In this document: one piece after another, positions 48,986 through 58,582 of the stretch
How positions within the stretch are numbered: position 1 is the first letter of the stretch
Layout: each line of letters starts with the position of its first letter
Source: Hyphomicrobiales bacterium
GTDB taxonomy: Bacteria > Pseudomonadota > Alphaproteobacteria > Rhodospirillales > JACKKN01
Length of the DNA stretch: 64,000 nt
NCBI GenBank assembly: GCA_024236415.1
Contig: JACKKN010000003.1
Location: 186,001 to 250,000 of the forward strand
Reading direction: 5' to 3'
The notes under the pieces: generated by a model
What the model saw: only the letters and a program-made list of their open reading frames with translations
Told to the model about the DNA's origin: nothing
Databases searched by the model: none
Made by a program: the position numbers and the translations under genes

Positions 48986-50417
48986 GGGCGCTTCCGCTGA
49001 CCATCGGCACCCTGCACTTCGTCGGCATCGGCGGCATCGGCATGAGCGGCATCGCCGAGGTGCTGCACAACCTGGGCTATTCCGTGCGCGGCTCGGACAT
49101 CGCCGACAACGCCAACGTGGCGCGCCTGCGCGCCATGGGCATCCCGGTCGAGGTCGGCCACGCCGAGGAGAACGTGGCCGACGCCGCGGTGGTGGTGATC
49201 TCGTCCGCCGTCAAGCGCGACAACCCCGAGGTGGTGGCGGCGCGCAAGCGCCTGATCCCGGTGGTGCGCCGGGCCGAGATGCTGGGCGAGCTGATGCGCC
49301 TGAAATGGTCCATCGCCGTCGGCGGCACCCACGGCAAGACCACCACCACCTCGATGATCGCGTCGCTGCTGGACGCCGCCGGGCTGGACCCCACGGTCAT
49401 CAACGGCGGCATCATCAACGCCTATGGCACCAACGCGCGCCTGGGCGGCGGCGACTGGCTGGTGGCCGAGGCCGACGAATCCGACGGCACCTTCCTCAAG
49501 CTGCCGGCGACCATCGCCGTGGTCACCAACATCGACCCCGAGCACCTGGACCATTACGGCACCTTCGACGCCCTGCGCGCGGCCTTCGTGGCCTTCGTCG
49601 AGAACATCCCGTTCTACGGCTTCGCCGCGCTGTGCGTCGACCACCCCGAGGTCCAGGCCCTGATTCCCCGCGTGTCCGACCGCCGGGTCGTGACCTATGG
49701 CTTCACGCCCCAGGCGGACGTGCGCGCGGTCCATGTTGAAGCCGGCCCCGAAGGCGTCCGCTTCGACGTCGTCATCGCCGATCGCAAGGCGGGCGACAGT
49801 CGGACGCTGGAGGGCCTGCGGCTTCCCATGCACGGCGACCACAACGTGCAGAACGCCCTGGCCACCATCGCCGTCGGCAGCGAGATGGGCATCCCCGACG
49901 AGGTCCTGGCCCAGGCCCTGGCGGCCTTCGGCGGGGTCAAGCGGCGCTTCACCCGCACCGGCGTGGTCGACGACATCACCGTCATCGACGACTACGGCCA
50001 CCACCCGGTCGAGATCGCGGCGGTGCTGAAGGCCGCCCGCTCGGCCACGCAAGGCCAGGTCATCGCCGTGGTGCAGCCGCACCGCTACACCCGCCTGCGC
50101 GACCTGTTCGAGGAATTCTGCACCTGCTTCAACGACGCCGACGCGGTGCTGGTGGCCGACGTCTACCCGGCCGGCGAGGACCCGATCCCGGGCATCGACG
50201 GCAAGGCCCTGGTCGAGGGCCTGCGCAGCCACGGGCACCGGCTGGTCATGCCCCTGGTGGACCCGGCGACCCTGCCCGAGATCGTCAACGACCTGGTGCG
50301 CCCCGGCGACCTGGTGGTCTGTCTGGGCGCCGGCAACATCACCGCCTGGGCCCATGCCCTGCCGGACCAGCTGACCCGCCTGCGCTATGGCGGCGACCTG
50401 GGCCAGGAGGCCGGGGC

Positions 50418-50421
<4 letters not shown>
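48982..50421 (+). CDS. murC: UDP-MurNAc:L-alanine ligase MurC
   Basis: A 479-residue Mur ligase starting the peptide stem. HFVGIGGIGMSGIAEVL is the UDP site, GGTHGKTTTT (about 114-123) the ATP loop, EADESDGTF and HLDHYGTF the middle domain, and DDYGHHPVEI and PHRYTR the C-terminal domain. It overlaps murB by ATGA. Confidence 0.96.
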
Positions 50422-51370
<949 letters not shown>

Positions 51371-51374
<4 letters not shown>

Positions 51375-52279
51375 CCCGGCACGTGGCGGTCCTGATGGGC
51401 GGCTGGTCCGCCGAGCGCGAGGTGTCGCTGGTCACCGGCAGCCTGGTCTGCCGCGCCCTGCAGGACGCCGGCTACCGGGTCACGGCCATCGACGTGCAGC
51501 GCGACGTGGGCGCCCTGCTGACCCGCCTCTACCCCAAGCCCGACGCCGTGTTCAACGCCCTGCACGGGCGCTACGGCGAGGACGGCTGCATGCAGGGGCT
51601 GCTGGACATCCTCGAGATCCCCTATACCCATTCGGGGCTGCTGGCCTCGGCCCTGGCCATGGACAAGCCCATGGCCAAGCGCCTGTTCGCCGCCGAGGGC
51701 CTGCCCGTGGCCGAGCACCAGATCCTGGAGCGCGGCCAATTCTCGGCCGCCGACGTGATGCCGGCGCCCTATGTGGTCAAGCCCCTGAACGAGGGCTCCA
51801 GCATCGGCGTCGAGATCGTGCGCGAGGGCAGCAACGCCGCCCCCCTGTCCGGCGACAACTGGCCCTATCCCAGCCGCAAGATCATGGTCGAGCCGTTCAT
51901 CGACGGCCGCGAGCTGACCGTGGCGGTGATGGGCGACCGCGCCCTGACGGTGACCGAGATCAAGACCGGACGCACCTTCTACGACTACGACGCCAAGTAC
52001 GCCGCCGGCGGCTCGCAGCACGAGGTGCCGGCCCAGGTGACGGCCGAGGTGTTCGACACCGCCATGGACTACGCCCTGCGCGCCCACAACGTGCTGGGCT
52101 GCCGCGGCGTGTCGCGGGCCGACTTCCGCTACGACGGCGAGACCGTCTACATCCTCGAGGTCAACACCCAGCCGGGCCTGACCCCCACCTCGCTGGTGCC
52201 CGAGCAGGCGGCGCACCTGGGCATGCCGTTCCAGGACCTGATGGTCTGGATGGTCGAGAACGCGGAGTACGGGCCATGA
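51371..52279 (+). CDS. ddl: D-alanine--D-alanine ligase
   Basis: A 302-residue ATP-grasp ligase. VLMGGWSAEREVSL is the N-terminal loop, HGRYGEDGCMQGLLD the second substrate block, YVVKPLNEGSSIGVEIV the ATP-grasp lysine, and ILEVNTQPGLTPTSLVPEQA the metal-binding end. It feeds MurF. It overlaps murB and ftsQ by ATGA. Confidence 0.96.
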
Positions 52280-53130
52280 GCGCGCCGCGCGCCGCCACCG
52301 CCAGCCGCCGGCCGCGGGCGCCGCGCCGCCGCCCGGCGGTGCCCCTGTGGCGCCGCCGCACGGTGGTCGCCGTGGTGCTGACCGCGGCCGTGTCCGGGGC
52401 CCTGGGCGGCGCCTGGGGACTGTGGCGCACGGGCTGGGTCGACCGGGTGGCCGGGGCGGCGACGCAGCGCGCCCTGGGGCTCAGCGCCCGGGCCGGGTTC
52501 CGGGTCGACGACGTGCTGGTCCTGGGCCGCCACGAAACCGCCAAGGCGGACCTGCTGCGCGCCGTGGGACTGGACCGCGGGGCGCCGATCCTGGCCTTCG
52601 ACCCGGCGCTGGTGCGGGCCCGGGTCGAGAAGCTGCCCTGGGTGCGCCGGGCCCGGGTCGAGCGGCGCCTGCCCGACACCATCCTGCTGCGCATCGACGA
52701 GCGCCAGCCCCTGGCCGTGTGGCAGCACCAGGGCCGCTACCGCCTGATCGGCCGCGACGGCACGGTGATCACCGAGCGCGGCCTGGACCGCTTCGCCGGC
52801 CTGCCCCTGGTGGTGGGCGCCGGGGCGCCGGATCGGGCCGCCGCGCTGGTGGACATGCTGGCCACGCAGCCGGACCTGGCGCGCCGGGTGCGCGCCGCGG
52901 TGCGGGTCGGCGGGCGGCGCTGGAACCTGCGCATGGCCAACGGCACCGACGTGCGCCTGCCGGCCGACGACCCGGCGGCGGCCTGGGCCCGCCTGGCCGA
53001 GGCCGAGCGCCGCCACGGCCTGCTGGCGCGGGACCCGGTGGTGGTGGACCTGCGCCTGCCGGACCGGCTGATCCTGCGCCTGCCCCTGGCCGGGTCCGAC
53101 GACCCGCCCGGCGGCCGGCAGGAGACCTAG
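52276..53130 (+). CDS. ftsQ: Cell division protein FtsQ
   Basis: A 284-residue bitopic protein. A basic cytoplasmic tail (RRPRAPRRRPAVPLWRRR) leads to one helix (about 33-50). A POTRA domain (FRVDDVLVLGRHETAKADLLRAVG) and the FtsQ beta domain (LPWVRRARVERRLPDTILLRIDERQPLAVWQ) follow. It links early and late divisome parts. It ends 5 bp before a mini-ORF leading into ftsA. Confidence 0.92.
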   Translation: MSAPRAATASRRPRAPRRRPAVPLWRRRTVVAVVLTAAVSGALGGAWGLWRTGWVDRVAGAATQRALGLSARAGFRVDDVLVLGRHETAKADLLRAVGLDRGAPILAFDPALVRARVEKLPWVRRARVERRLPDTILLRIDERQPLAVWQHQGRYRLIGRDGTVITERGLDRFAGLPLVVGAGAPDRAAALVDMLATQPDLARRVRAAVRVGGRRWNLRMANGTDVRLPADDPAAAWARLAEAERRHGLLARDPVVVDLRLPDRLILRLPLAGSDDPPGGRQET

Positions 53131-53135
53131 GCACC

Positions 53136-53168
53136 ATGAACAACAAGAACGGACATCGGAGAGCATGA
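53136..53168 (+). CDS. Possible 10-codon leader ORF overlapping ftsA start
   Basis: ATG followed by nine sense codons and TGA encodes MNNKNGHRRA; the stop overlaps the ftsA ATG as ATGA, the same coupling as in the rest of the cluster. AGGAG lies around 53120-53124. The codons (AAC, AAG, CAT, AGA) are unlike the GC-rich neighbours. It fills most of the only notable gap between ftsQ and ftsA. Translation is unproven. Confidence 0.35.
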   Translation: MNNKNGHRRA

Positions 53169-54451
53169 GAAAGGGCGGGGTACAGAGCAAGACGCGCACC
53201 GGCGTCATCGCCGCGCTGGACATCGGCACCAGCAAGATGTGCTGTCTGATCGCCCGCGCCGGGGGCGCCGCCGGCCTGCGCGTGACCGGCATCGGGCACC
53301 AGGTGTCGCACGGCGTGCGCGCCGGCGCCATCGTCAGCCTGGACGAGGCCGAGGCCGCCGTGCGCGCCACCGTCGAGGCGGCCGAGCAGATGGCCGGCGA
53401 GCAGATCAAGCAGGTGGTGGTCAACCTGTCGGCCGGGCACCCGCGCTCGCGCCTGCACGCCTATGACGTGTCGGTGGCCGGGCACCAGATCACCGACGCC
53501 GACCTGGGCCGCATCCTGGCGCCGTCCGAGCTGCCCCTGGACGACGACGGCGACGACGGCGACGGCACCGGCGAGCGCGAGCTGGTGCACGCCATCCCGG
53601 TCGGCTACACCATCGACGGCAACCGCGGCGTCCACGACCCGCGCGGCCTGTACGGCCAGCGCCTGGGCGTGCACCTGCACATCGTGTCGGCCGAGCGCAG
53701 CGCCGTGCGCAACCTGGCCACCTGCATCAACCGCTGCCACCTGGACATCGAGGCCAAGGTGATCTCGCCCTACGCCGCCGCCCTGGCCGGCCTGGTCGAG
53801 GACGAGACCCAGCTGGGCGTGACCCTGATCGACATGGGCGGCGGCACCACCTCGATCGCCGTGTTCTTCGACGGCGAGCTGGTGCACACCGACCTGATTC
53901 CCGTGGGCGGCGCCCACGTGACCAACGACATCGCCATGGGCCTCTCGACCCCGCGCAGCCATGCCGAGCGGCTGAAGACCCTGTACGGCAGCGTGCTGCC
54001 GTCGCCGTCCGACGACCGCGAGGTGCTGAAGGTGCCGCTGATGGGCGAGGAGGCCGACGGCGAGACCAGCCAGGTGCCGCGCTCCATGCTGGTGGGCATC
54101 ATGCGCCCGCGCCTGGAGGAGACCTTCGAGATGGTGCGCGCCCGCCTCGAGGAGGCGGGCTTCGACCAGGCCGTCGGCCGCCATGTGGTGCTGACCGGCG
54201 GCGCCAGCCAGATCCCCGGCCTGCGCGAGCTGGCCGGGCAGACCCTGGACAAGCAGGTGCGCCTGGCCCGGCCGCAGCCGGTCGAGGGCCTGGCCGAAGC
54301 CGCCAGCGGGCCGGCCTTCGCCACCTGCGTGGGCCTGCTGAGATACGCCGTGCAACAACCGGCGGAGGCGGTGCAGACCGCCGCCCGCCCCATGGAGGAG
54401 CCGAACGGCCGCTTTGGCCGGATCGGGCAGTGGATACGTGAGAACTTCTGA
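53165..54451 (+). CDS. ftsA: Cell division protein FtsA
   Basis: A 428-residue actin-like protein anchoring FtsZ to the membrane. ALDIGTSK (about 17-24) and LIDMGGGTTSIAVF are phosphate loops, the 1C subdomain lies at about 95-170, and VVLTGGASQIPGL is the adenosine motif. The end RFGRIGQWIRENF is an amphipathic membrane-targeting helix. An acidic insert (LDDDGDDGDGTGE) sits in the 1C region. Confidence 0.96.
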   Translation: MRKGGVQSKTRTGVIAALDIGTSKMCCLIARAGGAAGLRVTGIGHQVSHGVRAGAIVSLDEAEAAVRATVEAAEQMAGEQIKQVVVNLSAGHPRSRLHAYDVSVAGHQITDADLGRILAPSELPLDDDGDDGDGTGERELVHAIPVGYTIDGNRGVHDPRGLYGQRLGVHLHIVSAERSAVRNLATCINRCHLDIEAKVISPYAAALAGLVEDETQLGVTLIDMGGGTTSIAVFFDGELVHTDLIPVGGAHVTNDIAMGLSTPRSHAERLKTLYGSVLPSPSDDREVLKVPLMGEEADGETSQVPRSMLVGIMRPRLEETFEMVRARLEEAGFDQAVGRHVVLTGGASQIPGLRELAGQTLDKQVRLARPQPVEGLAEAASGPAFATCVGLLRYAVQQPAEAVQTAARPMEEPNGRFGRIGQWIRENF

Positions 54452-54583
54452 ACAGGGAACGTTTGATTCGCAGGCGCCGCCGCCGCGCGGCCCGACCTCG
54501 ACCGGCGCCAAGGCGAGCCGCGCCGACCCCACCAGAACAAGCGGCAGGGCGATAGGGATTTTCGAGATTTCACGGAGGACAAT

Positions 54584-56377
54584 ATGACCATTAACCTGAG
54601 CGTACCCGAAAACAACAACACACCGGGCCTGAAGCCCCGGATCACCGTGGTCGGCGTGGGCGGGGCCGGCGGCAACGCCGTCAACAACATGATCCGCATG
54701 CAGCTCGAGGGCGTCGACTTCGTCGCCGCCAACACCGACTACCAGGCCCTGACCCAGTCGCGCACCGACCGCCGCGTGCAGCTGGGCACCCAGATCACCC
54801 AGGGCCTGGGCGCCGGCGCCCGCGCCGACGTGGGCCGCGCCGCCGCCGAGGAGTCGATCGAGCAGATCATGGCCGAGCTGGACGGCTCGCACATGGTCTT
54901 CATCGCCGCCGGCATGGGCGGCGGCACCGGCACCGGCGCCGCCCCGGTGATCGCCCGGGTGGCGCGGGACCAGGGCATCCTGACCGTGGGCGTGGTGACC
55001 AAGCCGTTCCAGTTCGAAGGCGCGCACCGCATGCGCATCGCCGAGGCCGGGATCGAGGAGCTGGAACAGTACGTCGACACCCTGATCATCATCCCCAACC
55101 AGAACCTGTTCCGCATCGCCAACGAGAAGACCACCTTCGCCGACGCCTTTACCATGGCCGACGACGTGCTGTACTCGGGCGTGCGCGGGGTGACGGACCT
55201 GATGGTCATGCCGGGCCTGATCAACCTGGACTTCGCCGACGTGCGCTCGGTGATGAGCGAGATGGGCAAGGCCATGATGGGCACCGGCGAGGCCGACGGC
55301 GAGCGCCGGGCGCTGGACGCCGCCGAGGCGGCCATCGCCAACCCGCTGCTGGACGACACCTCCATGAAGGGGGCCAAGGGGGTGCTGATCAACATCACCG
55401 GCGGCGCCGACATGACCCTGTTCGAGGTCGACGAGGCCGCCAACCGCATCCGCGCCGAGGTCGACCAGGACGCCTACATCATCTTCGGCTCCACCTTCGA
55501 CGAGAGCCTGGAGGGCAAGATGCGGGTGTCGGTGGTGGCCACCGGCATGGACGCCGCCGAGATCGTGCGGCCGCAGCCGGCCATGCCCCACGTGGTCGAC
55601 ACCATGGCGCCCCCAGCCCCGGTCGAGGCGCCGGCGCCGGCGCCCGAGCCGATCCGCGACACCCTGGTGGTGACCCAGGCGGCGCCCCGCCCGGTGGCGG
55701 CGCAGCGGCCCGATACCAGCCGCTTCGACGTGTGGAAGCGGCCGCAGACGCGCCGCGTCGACATCCCCGCCAAGCCGGCGGCGCATATCCCGCCGGCCGC
55801 CCCGGCCGCCCCCGCGGCGGCCCCCGTGGCAACCCCCGTGGCGCCCCCCCAGGCCGCCGTGCCCCAGGCGCCGGCCGCCCCGGAACCGGCGCCCGAGCCC
55901 GTGGCCGAACGGGTCGCGCCGGAACCGGTCGCCGAGCGGCCCGCCGCGCCGCAGCCGGCGGCGCAGCAGCCCTTCATCCCGCCCCTGGCGGCGGGGCGCC
56001 AGGATGCCGGCGCCGGCCGCCGCGCCGATCCCTTCGCCGCGGCGGCCATGACCAACGGTCCCCGCGCCGGCGACCGCGATCCGGCCCCGGCCCGGCCCGC
56101 GGAAACGGCGGAAACCCGGGCGCCCAGCCTGTTCGAGCGGGTCACCGGCACCGGCCGCGCGGCCAAGCCCAAGGCCGACAAGGGCGGCAAGCTGGAGCTG
56201 CTGGGCTTCGGCAAGAACGGCCGCGACGAGCCGGCGGCGCCCGAGGCCGCCGAGCCGGCCGCCGAGGCCCCCCAGGGTCGCCTGGGCGGCCTGGACCCCA
56301 AGGAGCGGATCTCGGCCTCCAAGTCGGAGGAGGACCTGCTCGACATTCCGGCCTTCCTGCGCCGCCAGGCGAACTGA
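54584..56377 (+). CDS. ftsZ: Cell division GTPase FtsZ
   Basis: A 597-residue tubulin homologue. GVGGAGGNAVNNM and the tubulin signature GGGTGTG (about 112-118) bind GTP, and NxDFADVR and the T7 loop region follow in the core (to about 326). A linker of about 250 residues, rich in Pro, Ala and Glu, separates it from the C-terminal peptide DIPAFLRRQ that contacts FtsA. GGAGGA precedes the ATG. The 132-bp gap from ftsA suggests an extra promoter, though none is clear. Confidence 0.97.
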   Translation: MTINLSVPENNNTPGLKPRITVVGVGGAGGNAVNNMIRMQLEGVDFVAANTDYQALTQSRTDRRVQLGTQITQGLGAGARADVGRAAAEESIEQIMAELDGSHMVFIAAGMGGGTGTGAAPVIARVARDQGILTVGVVTKPFQFEGAHRMRIAEAGIEELEQYVDTLIIIPNQNLFRIANEKTTFADAFTMADDVLYSGVRGVTDLMVMPGLINLDFADVRSVMSEMGKAMMGTGEADGERRALDAAEAAIANPLLDDTSMKGAKGVLINITGGADMTLFEVDEAANRIRAEVDQDAYIIFGSTFDESLEGKMRVSVVATGMDAAEIVRPQPAMPHVVDTMAPPAPVEAPAPAPEPIRDTLVVTQAAPRPVAAQRPDTSRFDVWKRPQTRRVDIPAKPAAHIPPAAPAAPAAAPVATPVAPPQAAVPQAPAAPEPAPEPVAERVAPEPVAERPAAPQPAAQQPFIPPLAAGRQDAGAGRRADPFAAAAMTNGPRAGDRDPAPARPAETAETRAPSLFERVTGTGRAAKPKADKGGKLELLGFGKNGRDEPAAPEAAEPAAEAPQGRLGGLDPKERISASKSEEDLLDIPAFLRRQAN

Positions 56378-56388
56378 CCGGGACATGG

Positions 56389-56404
56389 TTAAGCGTCCGT
56401 TAAC
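56389..56404. promoter_or_regulatory. Full-consensus CtrA binding site
   Basis: TTAA-GCGTCCG-TTAAC, a perfect match to TTAA-N7-TTAAC, 11 bp after the ftsZ stop and 157 bp before the lpxC start. CtrA is the alphaproteobacterial cell-cycle regulator. It probably acts on lpxC transcription. Confidence 0.6.
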
Positions 56405-56438
56405 GTGCTGAATAAAAAGGAGAAAATCCGCAGCAGCC

Positions 56439-56458
56439 GTAACAAACGGTAACAAAGA
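56439..56458 (+). repeat. Tandem 10-bp repeat GTAACAAA(C/A)(G/A)
   Basis: GTAACAAACG is directly followed by GTAACAAAGA in the AT-rich ftsZ-lpxC gap. One-helical-turn phasing suggests a protein-binding site, for instance an activator of the lpxC promoter. Confidence 0.4.
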
Positions 56459-56468
56459 GTGATTTGAA

Positions 56469-56504
56469 CGCCGTGGGGGATGTTGGTACACAGACCCCAC
56501 GGCG
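56469..56504 (+). terminator. Hairpin between ftsZ and lpxC
   Basis: CGCCGTGGGG (56469-56478) pairs perfectly with CCCCACGGCG (56495-56504) around a 16-nt loop. No U-run follows, so it may be a Rho-dependent pause, an attenuator in the lpxC leader or an mRNA end-stabiliser for ftsZ. Confidence 0.5.
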
Positions 56505-56560
56505 ATCAAGTATTCCAGGGGGCGTGACAAAGGAATCTCGAACCGTACAAGGAGAATCGG

Positions 56561-57571
56561 GTGCGGAATCGAGACACCGACAGACCTGAAACAAGAATCG
56601 CAGGGCGAGAAATGGGGAATATTAACGGTAATCGAAAGACGGGCGCAGAACGCGGCGAGTCCGATATCGTTCGTCAGAAAACCTTGAAGAGCCCGATCAA
56701 CTGCACGGGCATCGCGCTCCACACCGGCAAGAAAGTCAGCATGACGCTGCGGCCCGCCGAGGCCGACAGCGGCATCGTCTTTCGCCGCACCGACCTGGCC
56801 GGCAACGGCGCGGTCGTCGATGCCTGCTGGCGGAACGTGGTCGATACCCGGCTGTGCACGTCGCTGGGCGACGCCAACGGCGTGATCGTCGGCACGGTCG
56901 AGCACCTGATGTCGGCCCTGGCCGGCTGCGGAATCGACAACGCCGAGATCGAGATCAGCGGGCCCGAGGTGCCGGTCATGGACGGCAGCGCGGCGCCGTT
57001 CGTGTTCCTGATCGAGTGCGCCGGCGTGGTCGAGCAGGACGCCCCGCGCCGGGTGATCCGCATCCTGCGGCCGGTGGGCGTGCGCGACGGCGAGGCCTCG
57101 GCCAGCCTGGTGCCCGCCGATTCCTTCGGCCTGGACTTCGAGATCCGGTTCGCCGGCACCGCGGTGGCCCACCAGGCGATCACCGTCGGCATCGAGAACG
57201 GCACCTTCAAGAAGGAGCTGTCGCGGGCCCGCACCTTCGGCTTCCTGCACGAGGTCGAGCGCCTGTGGGCCGCCGGCCTGGCCCGCGGCGGGTCCCTGGA
57301 CAACGCCGTGGTGGTCAGCGGCGAGAAGGTCCTGAACGAAGAGGGCCTGCGCTTCGACAACGAATTCGTGCGCCACAAGGTGCTGGACGCCATCGGCGAC
57401 CTGTACCTGGCCGGCGCGCCCCTGGTCGGCCACTTCAAGGGCAGCTGCTCGGGCCACGCCACCAACAACAAGCTGCTGCGGGCCCTGTTCGCCGACCGCA
57501 AGGCCTGGTGCTTCGACGTCATGCGCCAGGGCGACCTGGCGGCGCCGCAGGAGCTGCGCCAAGCGGTCTGA
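56561..57571 (+). CDS. lpxC: UDP-3-O-acyl-GlcNAc deacetylase LpxC
   Basis: A 336-residue zinc enzyme, the committed step of lipid A synthesis. TLKSPINCTGIALHTGKKV begins the fold; zinc ligands are His115 in VEHLMSAL and His272 and Asp276 in RHKVLDAIGDL. SGHATNNKLLRALF is at the end. The GTG 56561 start has AAGGAGA 6 nt upstream and adds a polar N-terminus of about 40 residues; ATG 56612 is the alternative. It follows ftsZ as in other alphaproteobacteria. Confidence 0.95.
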   Translation: MRNRDTDRPETRIAGREMGNINGNRKTGAERGESDIVRQKTLKSPINCTGIALHTGKKVSMTLRPAEADSGIVFRRTDLAGNGAVVDACWRNVVDTRLCTSLGDANGVIVGTVEHLMSALAGCGIDNAEIEISGPEVPVMDGSAAPFVFLIECAGVVEQDAPRRVIRILRPVGVRDGEASASLVPADSFGLDFEIRFAGTAVAHQAITVGIENGTFKKELSRARTFGFLHEVERLWAAGLARGGSLDNAVVVSGEKVLNEEGLRFDNEFVRHKVLDAIGDLYLAGAPLVGHFKGSCSGHATNNKLLRALFADRKAWCFDVMRQGDLAAPQELRQAV

Positions 57572-57600
57572 GCCCCGATTTCCCGGTCTTCCGGAACGAA

Positions 57601-57630
57601 CCCGGCGACGGCGGCGTCGCCGGGTTTTTT
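57601..57630 (+). terminator. Rho-independent terminator after lpxC
   Basis: CCCGGCGACG-GCGG-CGTCGCCGGG followed by TTTTTT. Perfect 10-bp stem, 30 bp after the lpxC stop. It ends the dcw-lpxC transcript before bamD. Confidence 0.93.
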
Positions 57631-57656
57631 CGTGCCCGTCCCGGCGCCGTTGGGCC

Positions 57657-57687
57657 TTGTACAGGCCCCCGCGCCCCATGGTATAGT
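57657..57687 (+). promoter_or_regulatory. Putative promoter of bamD
   Basis: TATAGT at 57682-57687 is a good -10 box (5/6), with TTGTAC at 57657-57662 as a weak -35 at 19 bp. It lies just after the lpxC terminator and 53 bp before the bamD ATG. Confidence 0.45.
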
Positions 57688-57739
57688 CCGCCCGGGCCGC
57701 CGCCGCGGCGGCCGTGGCCGAAACAGCAGCGGTTCCGCC

Positions 57740-58537
57740 ATGAAATCCAGCCTCGCCACCGCCCTCCGGACCTGCGCCGCCGCCGCCCTGCTGGCCCTGG
57801 CCGCCTGTTCGTCCAGCAACGACGACCCCTACGTCGAGCGGCCCGTGGACCAGCTCTACAACGAGGCCCAGGACGCCCTGGAAAAGGAGGAGTACGGCGA
57901 CGCCGCCAAGCTGTTCGACGAGGTCGAGCGCCAGCACCCCTATTCCCGCTGGGCCACCAAGGCGCAGATCATGGCCGCCTACAGCCTGTACCAAAACAAC
58001 AAGTACGACGAGGCCATCGTCGCCCTGGACCGGTTCATCCAGCTCCATCCCTCCAACGAGCAGACGCCCTACGCCTACTACCTGAAGGCGCTCAGCTACT
58101 ACGAGCAGATCTCGGACGTGGAGCGGGACCAGAGCATGACTCAGCACGCCCGCGACACCCTCAAGGAGCTGACCGCCCGTTTCCCGGAAAGCAAGTACGC
58201 CCGCGACGCCAAGGTCAAGATGGACCTGACCCACGACCACCTGGCCGGCAAGGAGATGGACGTCGGCCGCAAGTACCAGCGCAAGGGCCACTACCTGGCC
58301 GCCGTCAACCGGTTCAAGACGGTGGTCGACCAGTACCAGACCACCACCCACGTGCCCGAGGCCCTGCACCGCTTGGCCGAGTGCTACCTGGCCCTGGGCC
58401 TGCCCGACGAGGCGCGCAAGGCGGCCGCCGTGCTGGGCCACAACTTCCCGGGCAGCGAGTGGTACATCGACTCCTACGAGATGGTCGAGCAGAAGAAGAT
58501 CCGTGTCGACGACGAGCCCTGGTTCAAGTTCTGGTAG
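57740..58537 (+). CDS. bamD: BamD, outer-membrane protein assembly lipoprotein
   Basis: A 265-residue lipoprotein with lipobox LAAC (Cys23) and about five TPR-like helix pairs. PVDQLYNEAQDALEKEEYGDAAKLFDEVERQHPYSRWATKAQIMAAYSLYQNNKYDEAI is the conserved TPR start. It belongs to the BAM complex. ATG 57740 gives a normal signal peptide; upstream in-frame codons at 57632 are rejected. Confidence 0.96.
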   Translation: MKSSLATALRTCAAAALLALAACSSSNDDPYVERPVDQLYNEAQDALEKEEYGDAAKLFDEVERQHPYSRWATKAQIMAAYSLYQNNKYDEAIVALDRFIQLHPSNEQTPYAYYLKALSYYEQISDVERDQSMTQHARDTLKELTARFPESKYARDAKVKMDLTHDHLAGKEMDVGRKYQRKGHYLAAVNRFKTVVDQYQTTTHVPEALHRLAECYLALGLPDEARKAAAVLGHNFPGSEWYIDSYEMVEQKKIRVDDEPWFKFW

Positions 58538-58582
58538 GCGGGCCGGCCCGGCCATGCTGACCCCGCCTCCGCCGACCCCTCC

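Noticed and set aside
55790..55990. Pro/Ala-rich stretch in ftsZ as a tandem DNA repeat
   Set aside because: The units vary in length and codon use; it is low-complexity linker sequence, not a repeat array.
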